NCBI RefSeq assembly: GCF_013408655.1
Contig: NZ_JACCBP010000001.1
Span: 496,001-560,000, forward strand
Reading direction: 5' to 3'
From: Pigmentiphaga litoralis
GTDB taxonomy: Bacteria > Pseudomonadota > Gammaproteobacteria > Burkholderiales > Burkholderiaceae_B
DNA length: 64,000 nucleotides
Shown: piece after piece, positions 50,970 through 60,327 of the stretch
Numbering within the stretch: position 1 is the first letter of the stretch
Layout: the number at the start of each line of letters is the position of its first letter
The notes under the pieces: generated by a model
The model's input: the letters and a program-made list of their open reading frames with translations, nothing else
The model's database searches: none
Told to the model about the DNA's origin: nothing
Program-made: the position numbers and the translations under genes

Positions 50970-52127
50970 ATGTCGGGTTCGGCACATCCTTCCATCGGCA
51001 TGGTGGCGGGAGAGCCATCGGGAGACCTGCTTGCGGCCATGCTGGTACGCGAGCTCAAGCACCGGGCGCCGACGCTTCCGTTGCAGGGGATCGGCGGGCC
51101 CAAGATGCTCGCGCAGGGCTTCGATGCCTGGTATCCCATGCAGAAGCTGGCCGTCAATGGCTACGCCGACGTGCTGCGCCACCTTCCGGAACTGCTCAAC
51201 ATCCGCCGTACCTTGCGGGAACGCTGGCTGGCGGAACGCCCGTCGGTGTTCGTGGGCGTCGATGCGCCCGACTTCAACTTTGCACTGGAAGGCGCGCTCA
51301 AGCGGGGCGGCATTCCCACGGTGCATTTCATTGGCCCGTCGCTGTGGGCGTGGCGCGGCGAGCGCATCCACACGATTCGCGAGTCCGTCTCGCACATGCT
51401 GGTCGTGTTCCCCTTCGAACAAAAGATCTACCAGAATGCGGGCGTGCCCGTGACCTACGTGGGGCATCCGCTTGCCGGGGTGATCCCGCGCGTGCCGGAT
51501 CGCGCCTTGGCGCGGCGGCGGTTGCGCATTGCGCCTGAGCATCGGGTGCTGGCGTTGATGCCGGGCAGCCGCGCTGGCGAAGTGCGCCATCTGGCCCCAC
51601 GGTTTCTGCAGGCGGCCAAGCTGCTGCAGCAGAAAGATCCGTCGCTGCGCATCTGGGCGCCCATGGCCAATGCCGAGCGGCAGGCCCAGTTCGAAGCCTG
51701 CGCGGCGGAAGTGGGTGGCCTGCGGCATCTGCATTGCCTGATCGGCGGATCGCACGATGTGCTGGCTGCCTGCGACACCGTGCTGGTCGCCAGTGGCACG
51801 GCGACGCTGGAAGCGGCCCTGTTCAAGCGGCCCATGGTCATCTCGTACGCCTTGCCCAAGGTGTCGTGGTGGATCATGCGGCGCAAGGCCTATCTGCCGT
51901 GGGTCGGTCTGCCCAACATCCTGTGCAACGAAGCGATCGTGCCCGAGCTGCTGCAGGATGCCGCAACGCCGCGCGCGTTGGCCGATGCGGCCTGGACTGC
52001 GCTGACCGATGAGGCCCACGCGCGCCGGATCGAAACGCGTTTTACGGAACTGCACGACGAGCTTATCCGGGACACGTCGGCCTTGGCGGCCAAGGTCATT
52101 CTGGAGCTGGCAAACCATGCAGACTGA
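50970..52127 (+). CDS. lpxB: Lipid-A-disaccharide synthase LpxB
   Basis: GT19 glycosyltransferase that joins lipid X to UDP-diacylglucosamine. [17 protein letters not shown] at the start, [32 protein letters not shown] and [14 protein letters not shown] are family signatures. ATG 50970 follows ggag; GTG 50967 directly before it is an equivalent in-frame start. 385 residues. It overlaps rnhB by 11 bases. Confidence 0.97.
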   Translation: MSGSAHPSIGMVAGEPSGDLLAAMLVRELKHRAPTLPLQGIGGPKMLAQGFDAWYPMQKLAVNGYADVLRHLPELLNIRRTLRERWLAERPSVFVGVDAPDFNFALEGALKRGGIPTVHFIGPSLWAWRGERIHTIRESVSHMLVVFPFEQKIYQNAGVPVTYVGHPLAGVIPRVPDRALARRRLRIAPEHRVLALMPGSRAGEVRHLAPRFLQAAKLLQQKDPSLRIWAPMANAERQAQFEACAAEVGGLRHLHCLIGGSHDVLAACDTVLVASGTATLEAALFKRPMVISYALPKVSWWIMRRKAYLPWVGLPNILCNEAIVPELLQDAATPRALADAAWTALTDEAHARRIETRFTELHDELIRDTSALAAKVILELANHAD

Positions 52128-53043
52128 ACGCGGCTGGGTGCAGAACGACTTTGGCTGGGACCTGCTGGGTGGCGAGTCCGGACAACAAGGCCATATCGGC
52201 GAGCTGGACGAAGCGACGCTGCTGACGTTGACCATCGCGGGCGTCGACGAAGCTGGCCGGGGTCCGTTGGCAGGCCCGGTGTACGCCGCCGCGGTGGTGC
52301 TGGACCGCGCCCGTCCGATCGCCGGGCTGGCCGACTCCAAGATATTGAAAGAAGCGGATCGCGATGCGCTGGCGATCGAAGTGCGCAGCACGTCGCTGGC
52401 CTGGTTCATTGCCAGCGCGTCGGTGGAAGAAATCGACTCGCTCAACATTCTGAACGCGACCATGCTGGCCATGCGCCGCGCGGTGGAAGGGCTGAGCATC
52501 ATTCCCCATCTGGCGCAGATCGACGGCAACCGCGCGCCCCGGCTCAACTGCCGAGTGCAGACGGTGATCGGTGGCGACGCCAGCATCCCGGCCATTTCGG
52601 CTGCGTCCATCCTGGCCAAGACGGCACGTGACGCCGAACTGGTCCGCCTGCATGCCGAATATCCGCATTACGGTTTCGATCGCCACAAGGGCTATGGCAC
52701 GGCGTTCCATGTCGAAAGCCTGTACAAGCACGGCCCCTGCGCGGCGCATCGGCGCAGCTTTGCGCCCGTGCGGATGGCGCTGGAAGGCAAGCCGATGCCG
52801 GACCTGGCGACGCTGGCGTCTGCTGAAAACGATGCGTTTGGCCAAGGCGTGGCGAAGACGGGTGTGAAGAAGACCGCCGCTCGCAAAGCTTCCGTCGGCA
52901 AGACCTCAGCCGCCAAAGACGCCGCGCCGTCTGCCTGGCCCACGTCACCGGATCCGGCGGTGGCTTCCGTCGACACGGCGCCCGCCGCGAAGGCCCCCAA
53001 GGCCCCCAAGCCCCGCAAATCCCGCCGGGCGGTCGCGTCCTGA
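52117..53043 (+). CDS. rnhB: Ribonuclease HII with basic C-terminal tail
   Basis: Cuts the RNA strand of RNA-DNA hybrids and misincorporated ribonucleotides. Catalytic acids Asp44 and Glu45 ([15 protein letters not shown]), Asp136 (IDGN) and Asp154 ([17 protein letters not shown]); [15 protein letters not shown] and HRRSF close the core at about 222. A leader of about 38 residues precedes the core, and a low-complexity tail of about 86 residues (223-308) follows it, with lysine-rich stretches at 249-262 and 291-304 resembling histone H1-type tails. Normal RNase HII is about 200 residues. Start ATG 52117 has ggag upstream. Confidence 0.95.
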   Translation: MQTERGWVQNDFGWDLLGGESGQQGHIGELDEATLLTLTIAGVDEAGRGPLAGPVYAAAVVLDRARPIAGLADSKILKEADRDALAIEVRSTSLAWFIASASVEEIDSLNILNATMLAMRRAVEGLSIIPHLAQIDGNRAPRLNCRVQTVIGGDASIPAISAASILAKTARDAELVRLHAEYPHYGFDRHKGYGTAFHVESLYKHGPCAAHRRSFAPVRMALEGKPMPDLATLASAENDAFGQGVAKTGVKKTAARKASVGKTSAAKDAAPSAWPTSPDPAVASVDTAPAAKAPKAPKPRKSRRAVAS

Positions 53044-53843
53044 TGAAACGTATTGCCTCCCGCGACAATCCGCTGTTCAAGGAACTGCGCAAGCTGTCGT
53101 CCACGTCCCAGGCCCGCAAGCATGCGGGGCTGTCGGTGCTCGAAGGATTGCATCTGTGCCAGACCTATCTGGCCGTGATCGGCGCGCCACGCCACGCGGT
53201 GTTCGACGCACAGCGCCTGGACCGGCCGGACGACTGCCATCCGGAATTGCTGGCCCTGCACGACCACGTGCCGGCCGACCGCCAGGTGTGGCTGGAAGGC
53301 AAGCTGATGCAGGACCTGGAAACCGTACAGGCGGGGCAGGGCGTGGTGTTCGTGGTGGATACGCCCGCACCCAGTCTGCCGGATCGCATTACCGAATCGT
53401 GCGTATGGCTGGACCGCATTCAGGACCCGGGCAATGTCGGATCGATCCTGCGGTCCTGCGCAGCCGCCGGCGTGCGCCACGCGTTTCTGTCGGAAGAGAC
53501 CGCCTTTGCGTGGTCGCCCAAGGTGCTGCGGTCAGGGCAGGGCGCGCACTTTTCGTTGACGATCCACGAGCAGGTCGATCTGGAGGCCCTGATGGCCCGT
53601 CTGGACGTGCCCCTGGTCGCGACGACCCTGGACGATGCACAAAGCCTATATGGCCCCGCCTTGCCCCCGAAAGCGGCCTGGGTGTTCGGCCATGAAGGGC
53701 AGGGCGTACGCCCCGCCTTGCAGCAGGCGGCGCAGGTGCGCGTGCACATCCCGCAAGAAGCCGCCGCCGAGTCCCTGAACGTGGCCGCCGCCGCGGCGGT
53801 GTGCCTGTTCGAGCAGCGCCGCCAGCGGTTGTCAGCTCAATAA
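53043..53843 (+). CDS. TrmH-family SPOUT RNA methyltransferase
   Basis: 2'-O-methyltransferase of the SpoU/TrmH group, acting on rRNA or tRNA. The three motifs are clear: [17 protein letters not shown] (motif 1), VFGHEGQGV (motif 2) and [21 protein letters not shown] (motif 3). An N-terminal substrate-binding region (about 1-100) includes HAGLSVLEG. 266 residues. The exact target (RlmB-like or other) cannot be told. Its start shares one base with the rnhB stop; its end overlaps convergent ppsR by 7 bases. Confidence 0.9.
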   Translation: MKRIASRDNPLFKELRKLSSTSQARKHAGLSVLEGLHLCQTYLAVIGAPRHAVFDAQRLDRPDDCHPELLALHDHVPADRQVWLEGKLMQDLETVQAGQGVVFVVDTPAPSLPDRITESCVWLDRIQDPGNVGSILRSCAAAGVRHAFLSEETAFAWSPKVLRSGQGAHFSLTIHEQVDLEALMARLDVPLVATTLDDAQSLYGPALPPKAAWVFGHEGQGVRPALQQAAQVRVHIPQEAAAESLNVAAAAAVCLFEQRRQRLSAQ

Positions 53844-54685
53844 AACCGGCCCTCGAGTCCGATCTTCTGCAGCACCGTCGTCGAGATTTCTTCGATCGAC
53901 TTGGTCGTTGTCGACAGCCAGCGGATGCCTTCGCGGCGCATCAGCTTTTCGGCTTCGGACACTTCATACCGGCACTGTTCCAGCGACGCATAGCGGCTGT
54001 CGGGACGACGTTCGTGCCGCACTTCAGACAGGCGTTCCGGCTGGATCGTCAGGCCGAACAGCTTGCTTTTGTACGGCAGGATGTTGGACGGCAGGCTGTC
54101 GCGCTCGAAGTCATCGGGAATCAGCGGCACATTGGCCGCCTTGATGCCGTATTGCATGGCCAGGTACAGGCTGGTCGGCGTCTTGCCGCAGCGCGACACC
54201 CCCACAAGAATGACATCCGCGTTCTCGATGCCTTTGGCGTATTGCCCGTCATCGTGCGCCAGGCTGAAATTGATGGCTTCGATGCGATTCTGGTATTGCT
54301 CGGTATTGGCCACGTTGTGCGACCGCCCGATCGAATGGCTGGACTTGAAGCCCAGTTCGGCTTCGATCGGTTCCACGAAGGTCGAAAACAGTTCCAGGAA
54401 CATGCCGTTGGCCTGGCGCACCCGGGTGTTGATCTCGGAATTGACCAGCGTGCTGAACACGATCGGGCGCTTGCCGTCGGCTTCAAAAGTCTGGTCGATG
54501 CGCGCCGCCACGTCCGCCGCCTTGTCGACCGAGTCGATGAACGGCAGGCGGATGTGCTTGAAACGGAGCCCCTCGAATTGCGCGAGAACCGAGTGCGCAA
54601 AGGTCTCGGCGGTAATGCCTGTGCCGTCGGACACCACGTACACGGTGCGGATGTAGGGCTGCGTTGACGCAGGGTGGAGAGACAT
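53837..54685 (-). CDS. ppsR: PEP synthase regulatory protein (kinase/phosphorylase)
   Basis: DUF299 bifunctional enzyme that inactivates PEP synthase by ADP-dependent phosphorylation and restores it by phosphorolysis. [15 protein letters not shown] at the start, SHSIGRSHN and the P-loop [11 protein letters not shown] are diagnostic; [12 protein letters not shown] follows. 282 residues, close to E. coli PpsR (277). Divergent from its target gene ppsA, which supports the assignment. Confidence 0.96.
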   Translation of the reverse strand: MSLHPASTQPYIRTVYVVSDGTGITAETFAHSVLAQFEGLRFKHIRLPFIDSVDKAADVAARIDQTFEADGKRPIVFSTLVNSEINTRVRQANGMFLELFSTFVEPIEAELGFKSSHSIGRSHNVANTEQYQNRIEAINFSLAHDDGQYAKGIENADVILVGVSRCGKTPTSLYLAMQYGIKAANVPLIPDDFERDSLPSNILPYKSKLFGLTIQPERLSEVRHERRPDSRYASLEQCRYEVSEAEKLMRREGIRWLSTTTKSIEEISTTVLQKIGLEGRFY

Positions 54686-54863
54686 GATGACCTCGCAGAT
54701 CGAATCGACCGCAATACGTGAGAAAAAGGTAACAATTGACCGTTAACAGGCGGAGTGCAGACCACGCGGCGCACGGGGTAGAATCCCGGGGGTCATTGCC
54801 ATCCGTCCCGTGGCATAGCTCAGGCCGGCTCCCGTAGTGTAGAGCGCAGCGCCGCCAGGCAGG

Positions 54864-54938
54864 TTTGGCCAGCACACGACATTTCCTAGGACAAACGCCA
54901 AGGTCGCGCGTTTGATCCCGCATCGTGTGCTCGCCAAA
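54864..54938 (+). promoter_or_regulatory. Nested dyad upstream of ppsA
   Basis: TTTGGC-C-AGCACACGA (54864-54879) is complementary to TCGTGTGCT-C-GCCAAA (54923-54938): 15 pairs interrupted by one C-C mismatch. Inside, CAAACGC (54892-54898) pairs with GCGTTTG (54908-54914) around a 9-base loop. The element ends 34 bases before the ppsA ATG. It could be a structured leader RNA or, since the arms are symmetric, a protein-binding site; the size and nesting favour RNA. I do not recognise it as a known riboswitch. The 5' part of this 286-base gap has no clear promoter. Confidence 0.7.
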
Positions 54939-54971
54939 CATGCTTTCTTGCCATTGTAATAGGGGACTTTC

Positions 54972-57332
54972 ATGTCTTATGTTGTGCCATTCGAGCAGCT
55001 CCGCATGACGGATGTTGACTCAGTTGGAGGAAAGAACGCGTCGCTGGGCGAGATGATCAGCCAGCTGACCGGCGCCGGCGTTCGTGTTCCTGGCGGCTTC
55101 GCCACCACGGCCGACGCATTCCGCGCATTCCTGAAGGATTCGGGTCTCGACAAGCGCATCAGCGATCGCCTGTCCAGCCTGAACCCGGAAGACGTGCGTG
55201 CCCTGGCCGACACCGGCGCCGAGATCCGTCAGTGGATCATCGAAGCCCCGCTGTCACCAGAATTCGAACAAGCCATCCGCACCGAATTTGCCAAGCTCGA
55301 CGCTGACGGCAAGGGCTCGTTCGCCGTTCGTTCGTCCGCCACGGCAGAAGACTTGCCTGACGCGTCGTTCGCCGGCCAGCAGGAAACCTATCTGAACGTC
55401 GTCGGCATCGATGACGTGCTGGACAAGATCCGCCACGTCTTCGCGTCGCTGTACAACGACCGCGCGATCTCCTATCGCGTCCACAAGGGCTATGCCCACG
55501 CGGATGTCGCCCTGTCAGCCGGTATCCAGCGCATGGTGCGTTCGGATTCGGGCGCCGCAGGCGTGGTCTTCACGTTGGACACCGAATCGGGCTTCCGTGA
55601 CGTCGTCTTCGTGACGTCGTCGTATGGCCTGGGCGAAACCGTGGTGCAGGGCGCCGTCAATCCTGACGAGTTCTACGTCTTCAAGGGCTCGCTGGAATCG
55701 GGTCATTATCCGATCGTCAGCCGCCGCATCGGCTCCAAGCTGATCAAGATGGAATTTGATCCTGCACGCACCGGAGGCCATGCCGTGCGCACGGTCGACG
55801 TCGCGCCGGAACTGCGCAACCGCTTCTCGCTGACCGATGACGACGTCATCGAGCTGTCGAAGTACGCCGTGATCATCGAAAAGCACTATGGCCGCCCGAT
55901 GGACATCGAGTGGGGCCGTGATGGCGTGGACGGCAAGATCTACATCCTGCAGGCACGTCCTGAAACCGTGAAGTCGCAGCAGTCGGGCAACGAAGTGCAG
56001 TTGCGCTATCGCCTGAAGGCCTCCGGCAACGTGCTGGCCACCGGCCGCGCGATCGGCCAGAAGATCGGTTCGGGCCCCGTGCGCCTCGTGGCCGACATTT
56101 CCGACATGGACAAGGTCCAGCCGGGCGACGTGCTGGTCACCGACATGACCGACCCGAACTGGGAACCGGTCATGAAGCGTGCCTCGGCCATCGTGACCAA
56201 CCGCGGCGGCCGTACCTGCCACGCGGCCATCATCGCGCGCGAGCTGGGCATTCCGGCAGTCGTGGGCTGCGGTGACGCGACCCACATCCTGAAAGACGGC
56301 GCCCTGGTGACCGTGTCGTGCGCCGAAGGCGACGAAGGCCGGATCTATGACGGCCTGATCGAGACCGAAGTCGAGGAAGTGCGCCGCGGCGACATGCCCC
56401 CGATCGACATCAAGATCATGATGAACGTGGGCAACCCGCAACTGGCATTCGACTTTGCGCAGATCCCGAATTCGGGCGTGGGCCTGGCTCGCCTCGAGTT
56501 CATCATCAACAACAACATCGGTATCCACCCGAAGGCCATCCTCGACTATCCGAACATCGACGGCGAGCTGAAAAAGGCCGTGGAATCGGTGGCGCGTGGC
56601 TACGCCAGCCCGCGTGCGTTCTTCGTGGACAAGCTGGCCGAAGGCATCGCGACCATCGCCGCCGCCTTCCACCCCAAGACCGTGATCGTGCGCATGTCCG
56701 ACTTCAAGTCGAACGAATACCGCAAGCTGATCGGCGGTTCGCGCTACGAGCCGGAAGAAGAGAACCCAATGCTGGGCTTCCGCGGCGCATCGCGCTACAT
56801 CTCGGAAGACTTCGCCGAATGCTTCCGCATGGAATGCGAAGCGCTCAAGCGTGTTCGTGAAGACATGGGCCTGACCAACGTCGAAATCATGATCCCGTTC
56901 GTGCGTACCCTGAAGCAAGCCGAAAAAGTCATCGGTCTGCTGGGCGAAAACGGTCTGAAGCGCGGCGAAAACGGCCTGCGCGTCATCATGATGTGCGAAG
57001 TCCCGTCGAACGCCGTGCTGGCCGAGCAGTTCCTCGAGTACTTCGATGGCTTCTCGATCGGTTCGAACGACCTGACGCAGCTGACGCTGGGCCTGGACCG
57101 CGATTCGGGTCTGGAACTGCTGGCTGCCGACTTTGACGAACGCGACCCGGCCGTGCAGGCCCTGCTCAAGCAAGCCATCTCGGCATGCCTGAAGGCAGGC
57201 AAGTACGTCGGCATCTGCGGTCAGGGCCCGTCCGACCACCCCGACTTTGCCGTGTGGCTGAAAGAGCAGGGCATTCTGTCCATCTCGCTCAACCCCGACA
57301 CCGTCGTGGATACGTGGAAGAAGCTGGCCTGA
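54972..57332 (+). CDS. ppsA: Phosphoenolpyruvate synthase
   Basis: Makes PEP, AMP and phosphate from pyruvate and ATP, opening gluconeogenesis. ATP-grasp domain ([19 protein letters not shown], 119-137), the phospho-carrier His417 in [13 protein letters not shown], and the C-terminal PEP-binding barrel with the [15 protein letters not shown] and [13 protein letters not shown] motifs. 786 residues, E. coli 792. The partner regulator ppsR is divergent. Confidence 0.98.
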   Translation: MSYVVPFEQLRMTDVDSVGGKNASLGEMISQLTGAGVRVPGGFATTADAFRAFLKDSGLDKRISDRLSSLNPEDVRALADTGAEIRQWIIEAPLSPEFEQAIRTEFAKLDADGKGSFAVRSSATAEDLPDASFAGQQETYLNVVGIDDVLDKIRHVFASLYNDRAISYRVHKGYAHADVALSAGIQRMVRSDSGAAGVVFTLDTESGFRDVVFVTSSYGLGETVVQGAVNPDEFYVFKGSLESGHYPIVSRRIGSKLIKMEFDPARTGGHAVRTVDVAPELRNRFSLTDDDVIELSKYAVIIEKHYGRPMDIEWGRDGVDGKIYILQARPETVKSQQSGNEVQLRYRLKASGNVLATGRAIGQKIGSGPVRLVADISDMDKVQPGDVLVTDMTDPNWEPVMKRASAIVTNRGGRTCHAAIIARELGIPAVVGCGDATHILKDGALVTVSCAEGDEGRIYDGLIETEVEEVRRGDMPPIDIKIMMNVGNPQLAFDFAQIPNSGVGLARLEFIINNNIGIHPKAILDYPNIDGELKKAVESVARGYASPRAFFVDKLAEGIATIAAAFHPKTVIVRMSDFKSNEYRKLIGGSRYEPEEENPMLGFRGASRYISEDFAECFRMECEALKRVREDMGLTNVEIMIPFVRTLKQAEKVIGLLGENGLKRGENGLRVIMMCEVPSNAVLAEQFLEYFDGFSIGSNDLTQLTLGLDRDSGLELLAADFDERDPAVQALLKQAISACLKAGKYVGICGQGPSDHPDFAVWLKEQGILSISLNPDTVVDTWKKLA

Positions 57333-57541
57333 TGCTGTTGGCCTGAAGTTGCTGGATTGATCGCCCGCCCGCCGGCCTTAGTTAGGGCTGCCGGGCGGGC
57401 ATCAAAACGAAGGGAGTTCCGTGCGTGCACGGAACTCCCTTTGTCGTTCCTGGAAGGGATGTCATCCTGCATCGGTCATAATGGGGAGAACGCGGCCGAA
57501 CGATCGTTTTTCCCTCTGCCGCCTGACCTCAAGGAGACCGC
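57333..57541 (+). terminator. Two hairpins after ppsA
   Basis: First, GCCCGCCCG (57363-57371) with CGGGCGGGC (57392-57400), lacking a T tract. Second, a perfect 14-bp inverted repeat, AGGGAGTTCCGTGC / GCACGGAACTCCCT (57411-57440), followed by ttgtcgttcc; this is the likelier terminator. The rest of the 209-base gap leads into nfeD, with aaggaga before its start. Confidence 0.8.
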
Positions 57542-57976
57542 ATGCAATTGGCCTGGATCTGGTTCGGCCTGATGGCCCTGGCCCTGATCGGCGAAGTCAT
57601 GACCGGCACGTTCTATCTGCTGATCGTCGCGGCCGGTTTTGCCGTGGCGGGCGGCCTGGCCTACGTCGGCATGAGCGTGGCCGTGCAGATTGCGGTGTGC
57701 GCCATTGCGGTGCTGGTCGCGACGCTGCTGCTGCGCAAGACCGGGGTGCTCAAGAAGCGGGAAGTCGACGCTTCCGCCAATGCCGACGTCAACATGGACG
57801 TCGGCCAGACGGTCACCATCGACGTCTGGACCACGCCCCACAGCACCCGCGTCTGGTATCGCGGCACGCACTGGGAAGCGGAACTGGCTCCCGGCGCGCC
57901 CGCCACCGCCGCCCCCGGACGTTATGTCATCACCCACACGCGCGGCAACACGCTGGTCGTGTCACCCGCTGCTTAA
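57542..57976 (+). CDS. NfeD-family membrane protein
   Basis: Short NfeD (NfeD1b type) protein that partners with SPFH/stomatin-like membrane organisers. Two or three transmembrane helices in the first 65 residues, then the OB-fold domain (GQTVTIDVWTTPHSTRVWYRG ... THTRGNTLVV). 144 residues. It lies 12 bases ahead of the SPFH gene, the usual operon pairing. Confidence 0.9.
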   Translation: MQLAWIWFGLMALALIGEVMTGTFYLLIVAAGFAVAGGLAYVGMSVAVQIAVCAIAVLVATLLLRKTGVLKKREVDASANADVNMDVGQTVTIDVWTTPHSTRVWYRGTHWEAELAPGAPATAAPGRYVITHTRGNTLVVSPAA

Positions 57977-57988
57977 TCAGGAGACCCC

Positions 57989-58927
57989 ATGAGTCCTTCC
58001 ACCATCGTCCTGCTTGTCCTGCTCTTCCTGGCCATCCTGATCGTCATCAAGGCGATCGCGATCGTGCCCCAGCAACATGCTTGGGTCGTTGAACGCCTGG
58101 GCAAATTCGACCGCGTGCTGTCGCCGGGCGCCGGCTTCGTGATTCCGTTCATCGAACGCGTCGCCTACAAGCATTCGCTCAAGGAAATCCCGCTGGATGT
58201 GCCGAGCCAGGTATGTATCACGCGCGACAACACGCAGCTGCAGGTGGACGGCATCCTGTACTTCCAGGTGACCGACGCCATGCGCGCTTCGTATGGCTCG
58301 TCCAACTACATTGTTGCCATCACGCAGCTGTCGCAGACCACGCTGCGTTCGGTGATTGGCAAGCTGGAGCTGGACAAGACGTTTGAAGAACGCGAGCAGA
58401 TCAACAGCAGCATCGTCAACGCATTGGACGAAGCGGCGCTGAACTGGGGCGTGAAGGTGCTGCGCTACGAGATCAAGGATCTGACGCCGCCCAATGAAAT
58501 CCTGCGCGCCATGCAGGCGCAGATCACCGCGGAACGGGAAAAGCGGGCGCTGATCGCCGCGTCCGAAGGCCGCCGCCAGGAACAGATCAATATCGCCACC
58601 GGTGAACGGGAAGCGTCGATTGCGCGGTCGGAGGGTGAAAAGCAGGCCCAGATCAACCAGGCGCAGGGTGAAGCCGCCGCCGTGCTGGCCATTGCCGAAG
58701 CCACGGCCAAGGCCATTACGCAGGTGGGGGAAGCGGTGCGTATGCCAGGCGGCATGGAAGCCGTGAACCTGAAGGTGGCCGAACGGTACGTGGACGCCTT
58801 CAGCAACCTGGCGCAGAAGAACAACACGCTGATCGTCCCCGCTAACCTGGGCGACATCAGCGGCCTGATCGCGTCGGCCATGACGGTGGTCAAGGCCAGC
58901 ACGCCCACGCTGGACAAGGCGCGGTAA
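57989..58927 (+). CDS. qmcA: SPFH/stomatin-like protein QmcA
   Basis: Membrane-anchored SPFH/Band-7 protein thought to organise membrane microdomains and protein quality control. N-terminal anchor (7-25), the SPFH domain with IVPQQHAWVVERLGKF and QLQVDGILYFQVTD, then an alanine/glutamate-rich coiled coil (AEREKRALIAASEGRRQ, 177-240) and the conserved AVRMPGGMEAVNLKVAERY. 312 residues, E. coli QmcA 305. Confidence 0.94.
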   Translation: MSPSTIVLLVLLFLAILIVIKAIAIVPQQHAWVVERLGKFDRVLSPGAGFVIPFIERVAYKHSLKEIPLDVPSQVCITRDNTQLQVDGILYFQVTDAMRASYGSSNYIVAITQLSQTTLRSVIGKLELDKTFEEREQINSSIVNALDEAALNWGVKVLRYEIKDLTPPNEILRAMQAQITAEREKRALIAASEGRRQEQINIATGEREASIARSEGEKQAQINQAQGEAAAVLAIAEATAKAITQVGEAVRMPGGMEAVNLKVAERYVDAFSNLAQKNNTLIVPANLGDISGLIASAMTVVKASTPTLDKAR

Positions 58928-58932
58928 GACAC

Positions 58933-58966
58933 GCGGGCCGTCGCGGAGCAGTCACGCGCGGCCCGC
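58933..58966. terminator. Hairpin between convergent qmcA and smpB
   Basis: GCGGGCCG (58933-58940) pairs with CGGCCCGC (58959-58966), and inner CGCG arms extend the stem. No T tract follows on either strand, so it is at best a weak intrinsic terminator for both genes. Confidence 0.5.
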
Positions 58967-58993
58967 ATGGTGCCAGGGCAGGAAGGGCGCTGA

Positions 58994-59452
58994 TCAGTCC
59001 TTGTTGCGCGTGTCGTGCTTCATGATCTGCGCCTTTTCACGCAGCCAGTCGCGTTCACGTTCGGTGTCCCGCTTGTCGAACTGCTTCTTGCCGCGCGCCA
59101 GGCCAAATTCCAGCTTGATCAGCGGGCCCTTGTAATGCAGATTGAGCGGGACCATCGTAAAGCCACGCTGTTCGACCTTGCCGATCAGTTTGCTGATCTC
59201 TTCGGCCTTCAGCAGCAGCTTGCGGGTGCGGGTGGCGTCGGGGTGGATGTGGGTGGACGCGGTGGCCAGCGGGCTGACGTGCATGCCCAGCAGGTACATC
59301 TCGCCGTCCCGCACGATCACATAGCCTTCCTTGAGCTGGACGCGGCCCGCGCGGATGGACTTGACCTCCCAGCCTTCGAGTACCAGACCGGCCTCGAAAC
59401 GCTCGTCGATGAAGTAATCGTGGAATGCCTTGCGGTTCTCAATGATGCTCAT
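58994..59452 (-). CDS. smpB: SsrA-binding protein SmpB
   Basis: Partner of tmRNA in rescuing stalled ribosomes. [58 protein letters not shown] and the C-terminal [20 protein letters not shown] tail are all typical. 152 residues. The ssrA gene itself is not in the window. Divergent from ratA over a 56-base gap. Confidence 0.97.
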   Translation of the reverse strand: MSIIENRKAFHDYFIDERFEAGLVLEGWEVKSIRAGRVQLKEGYVIVRDGEMYLLGMHVSPLATASTHIHPDATRTRKLLLKAEEISKLIGKVEQRGFTMVPLNLHYKGPLIKLEFGLARGKKQFDKRDTERERDWLREKAQIMKHDTRNKD

Positions 59453-59508
59453 TCGTCAGGCCGGTAAAATAGTGAATTCTAGCAATTGCCATATTGGTTG
59501 ACCCACGC

Positions 59509-59943
59509 ATGCATAAAGTGCAACGCTCGGTGTTGGTCCCCTACAGTGCGGAGCAGATGTTCGATCTGGTCGCCAAGGTAGAGGACTATCAAAAATTCCT
59601 TCCCTGGTGTGGTGGTTCCGAAGTCCGGAACCGCACGGAACAGGGCGAAGACGCGTCCGTCGTGATCCAGTTTGCCGGCCTGCGCCAGCGCTTCACGACG
59701 CGCAATACCCATGATTATCCACGGAGTATCTCACTCGCGCTTGTAGACGGCCCTTTTTCGGACCTGAACGGCAAGTGGGAGTTCCAGAAGCTGGCCGAAG
59801 ACGCCTGCAAGGTGATCTTCACGCTGGAGTATTCCTTCTCCAGCCGCACGGTCGAAGCCATCATCGGCCCGGTGTTCAACCGCATCGCGACCAGCTTCAT
59901 CGACGCCTTCACCAAGCGCGCCGACGAGATCTATGGCAGCTGA
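59509..59943 (+). CDS. ratA: RatA/Coq10-type START-domain protein
   Basis: SRPBCC (START-like) protein of the RatA/YfjG group, related to the ubiquinone-binding Coq10; E. coli RatA was reported to interfere with 70S assembly, but the lipid-binding Coq10 role is equally possible. VQRSVLVPYSAEQMFDLVAKVEDY, FLPWCGGSEV and FKLAEDACKVIFTLEY-like segments are typical. ATG 59509 gives 144 residues; a TTG at 59494 is an alternative. Overlaps ratB by 11 bases. Confidence 0.92.
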   Translation: MHKVQRSVLVPYSAEQMFDLVAKVEDYQKFLPWCGGSEVRNRTEQGEDASVVIQFAGLRQRFTTRNTHDYPRSISLALVDGPFSDLNGKWEFQKLAEDACKVIFTLEYSFSSRTVEAIIGPVFNRIATSFIDAFTKRADEIYGS

Positions 59944-60259
59944 CGTGCCGTCCGGCTTGCTTGCCGTGCAGGTCTGTTTCGCGGACGTCGGCAGCATCTG
60001 GCAGCGGGACGTCCAGCTGCCGGCAGGTGCGACGGCGGCTGCAGCGATTGAGGCAAGTGGATTTCGCGCGGCCTATCCGAATGTCGATCCGGCAGTGCTG
60101 GGGGTGGGCATCTACGGCAAGGCGGTGCCCCTGACGACATTGCTGCAGCCGAACGACCGGGTCGAAATCTATCGCGCCTTGCGCTTCGATCCCAAGGATT
60201 CGCGCCGCCGCCGCGCGGATCACCGGAAGCGGCAGCTGCGCCAGCAACGCGGCGGTTAG
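59933..60259 (+). CDS. ratB: RnfH/RatB-family protein
   Basis: Small ubiquitin-fold protein of the RnfH (UPF0125) family, of unknown function, regularly encoded after ratA. AVQVCFADVGSIWQRDVQLPAG, VGIYGKAVPLTTLLQPNDRVEIYRAL and the final RFDPKDSRRRRA segment are diagnostic. 108 residues. The C-terminal tail is strongly basic. Confidence 0.92.
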   Translation: MAADVPSGLLAVQVCFADVGSIWQRDVQLPAGATAAAAIEASGFRAAYPNVDPAVLGVGIYGKAVPLTTLLQPNDRVEIYRALRFDPKDSRRRRADHRKRQLRQQRGG

Positions 60260-60327
60260 CGGGCAGCAGGCCGGTGCACCCGGCCTGCATCCGTTCCCGG
60301 CCCGCATCCGCACCCCGCCCGCATCCG

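Noticed and set aside
59509-60259. RatA-RatB as a toxin-antitoxin pair
   Set aside because: The pair is a conserved housekeeping neighbourhood next to smpB, RatB has no antitoxin features, and RatA is as well explained as a Coq10-type protein.
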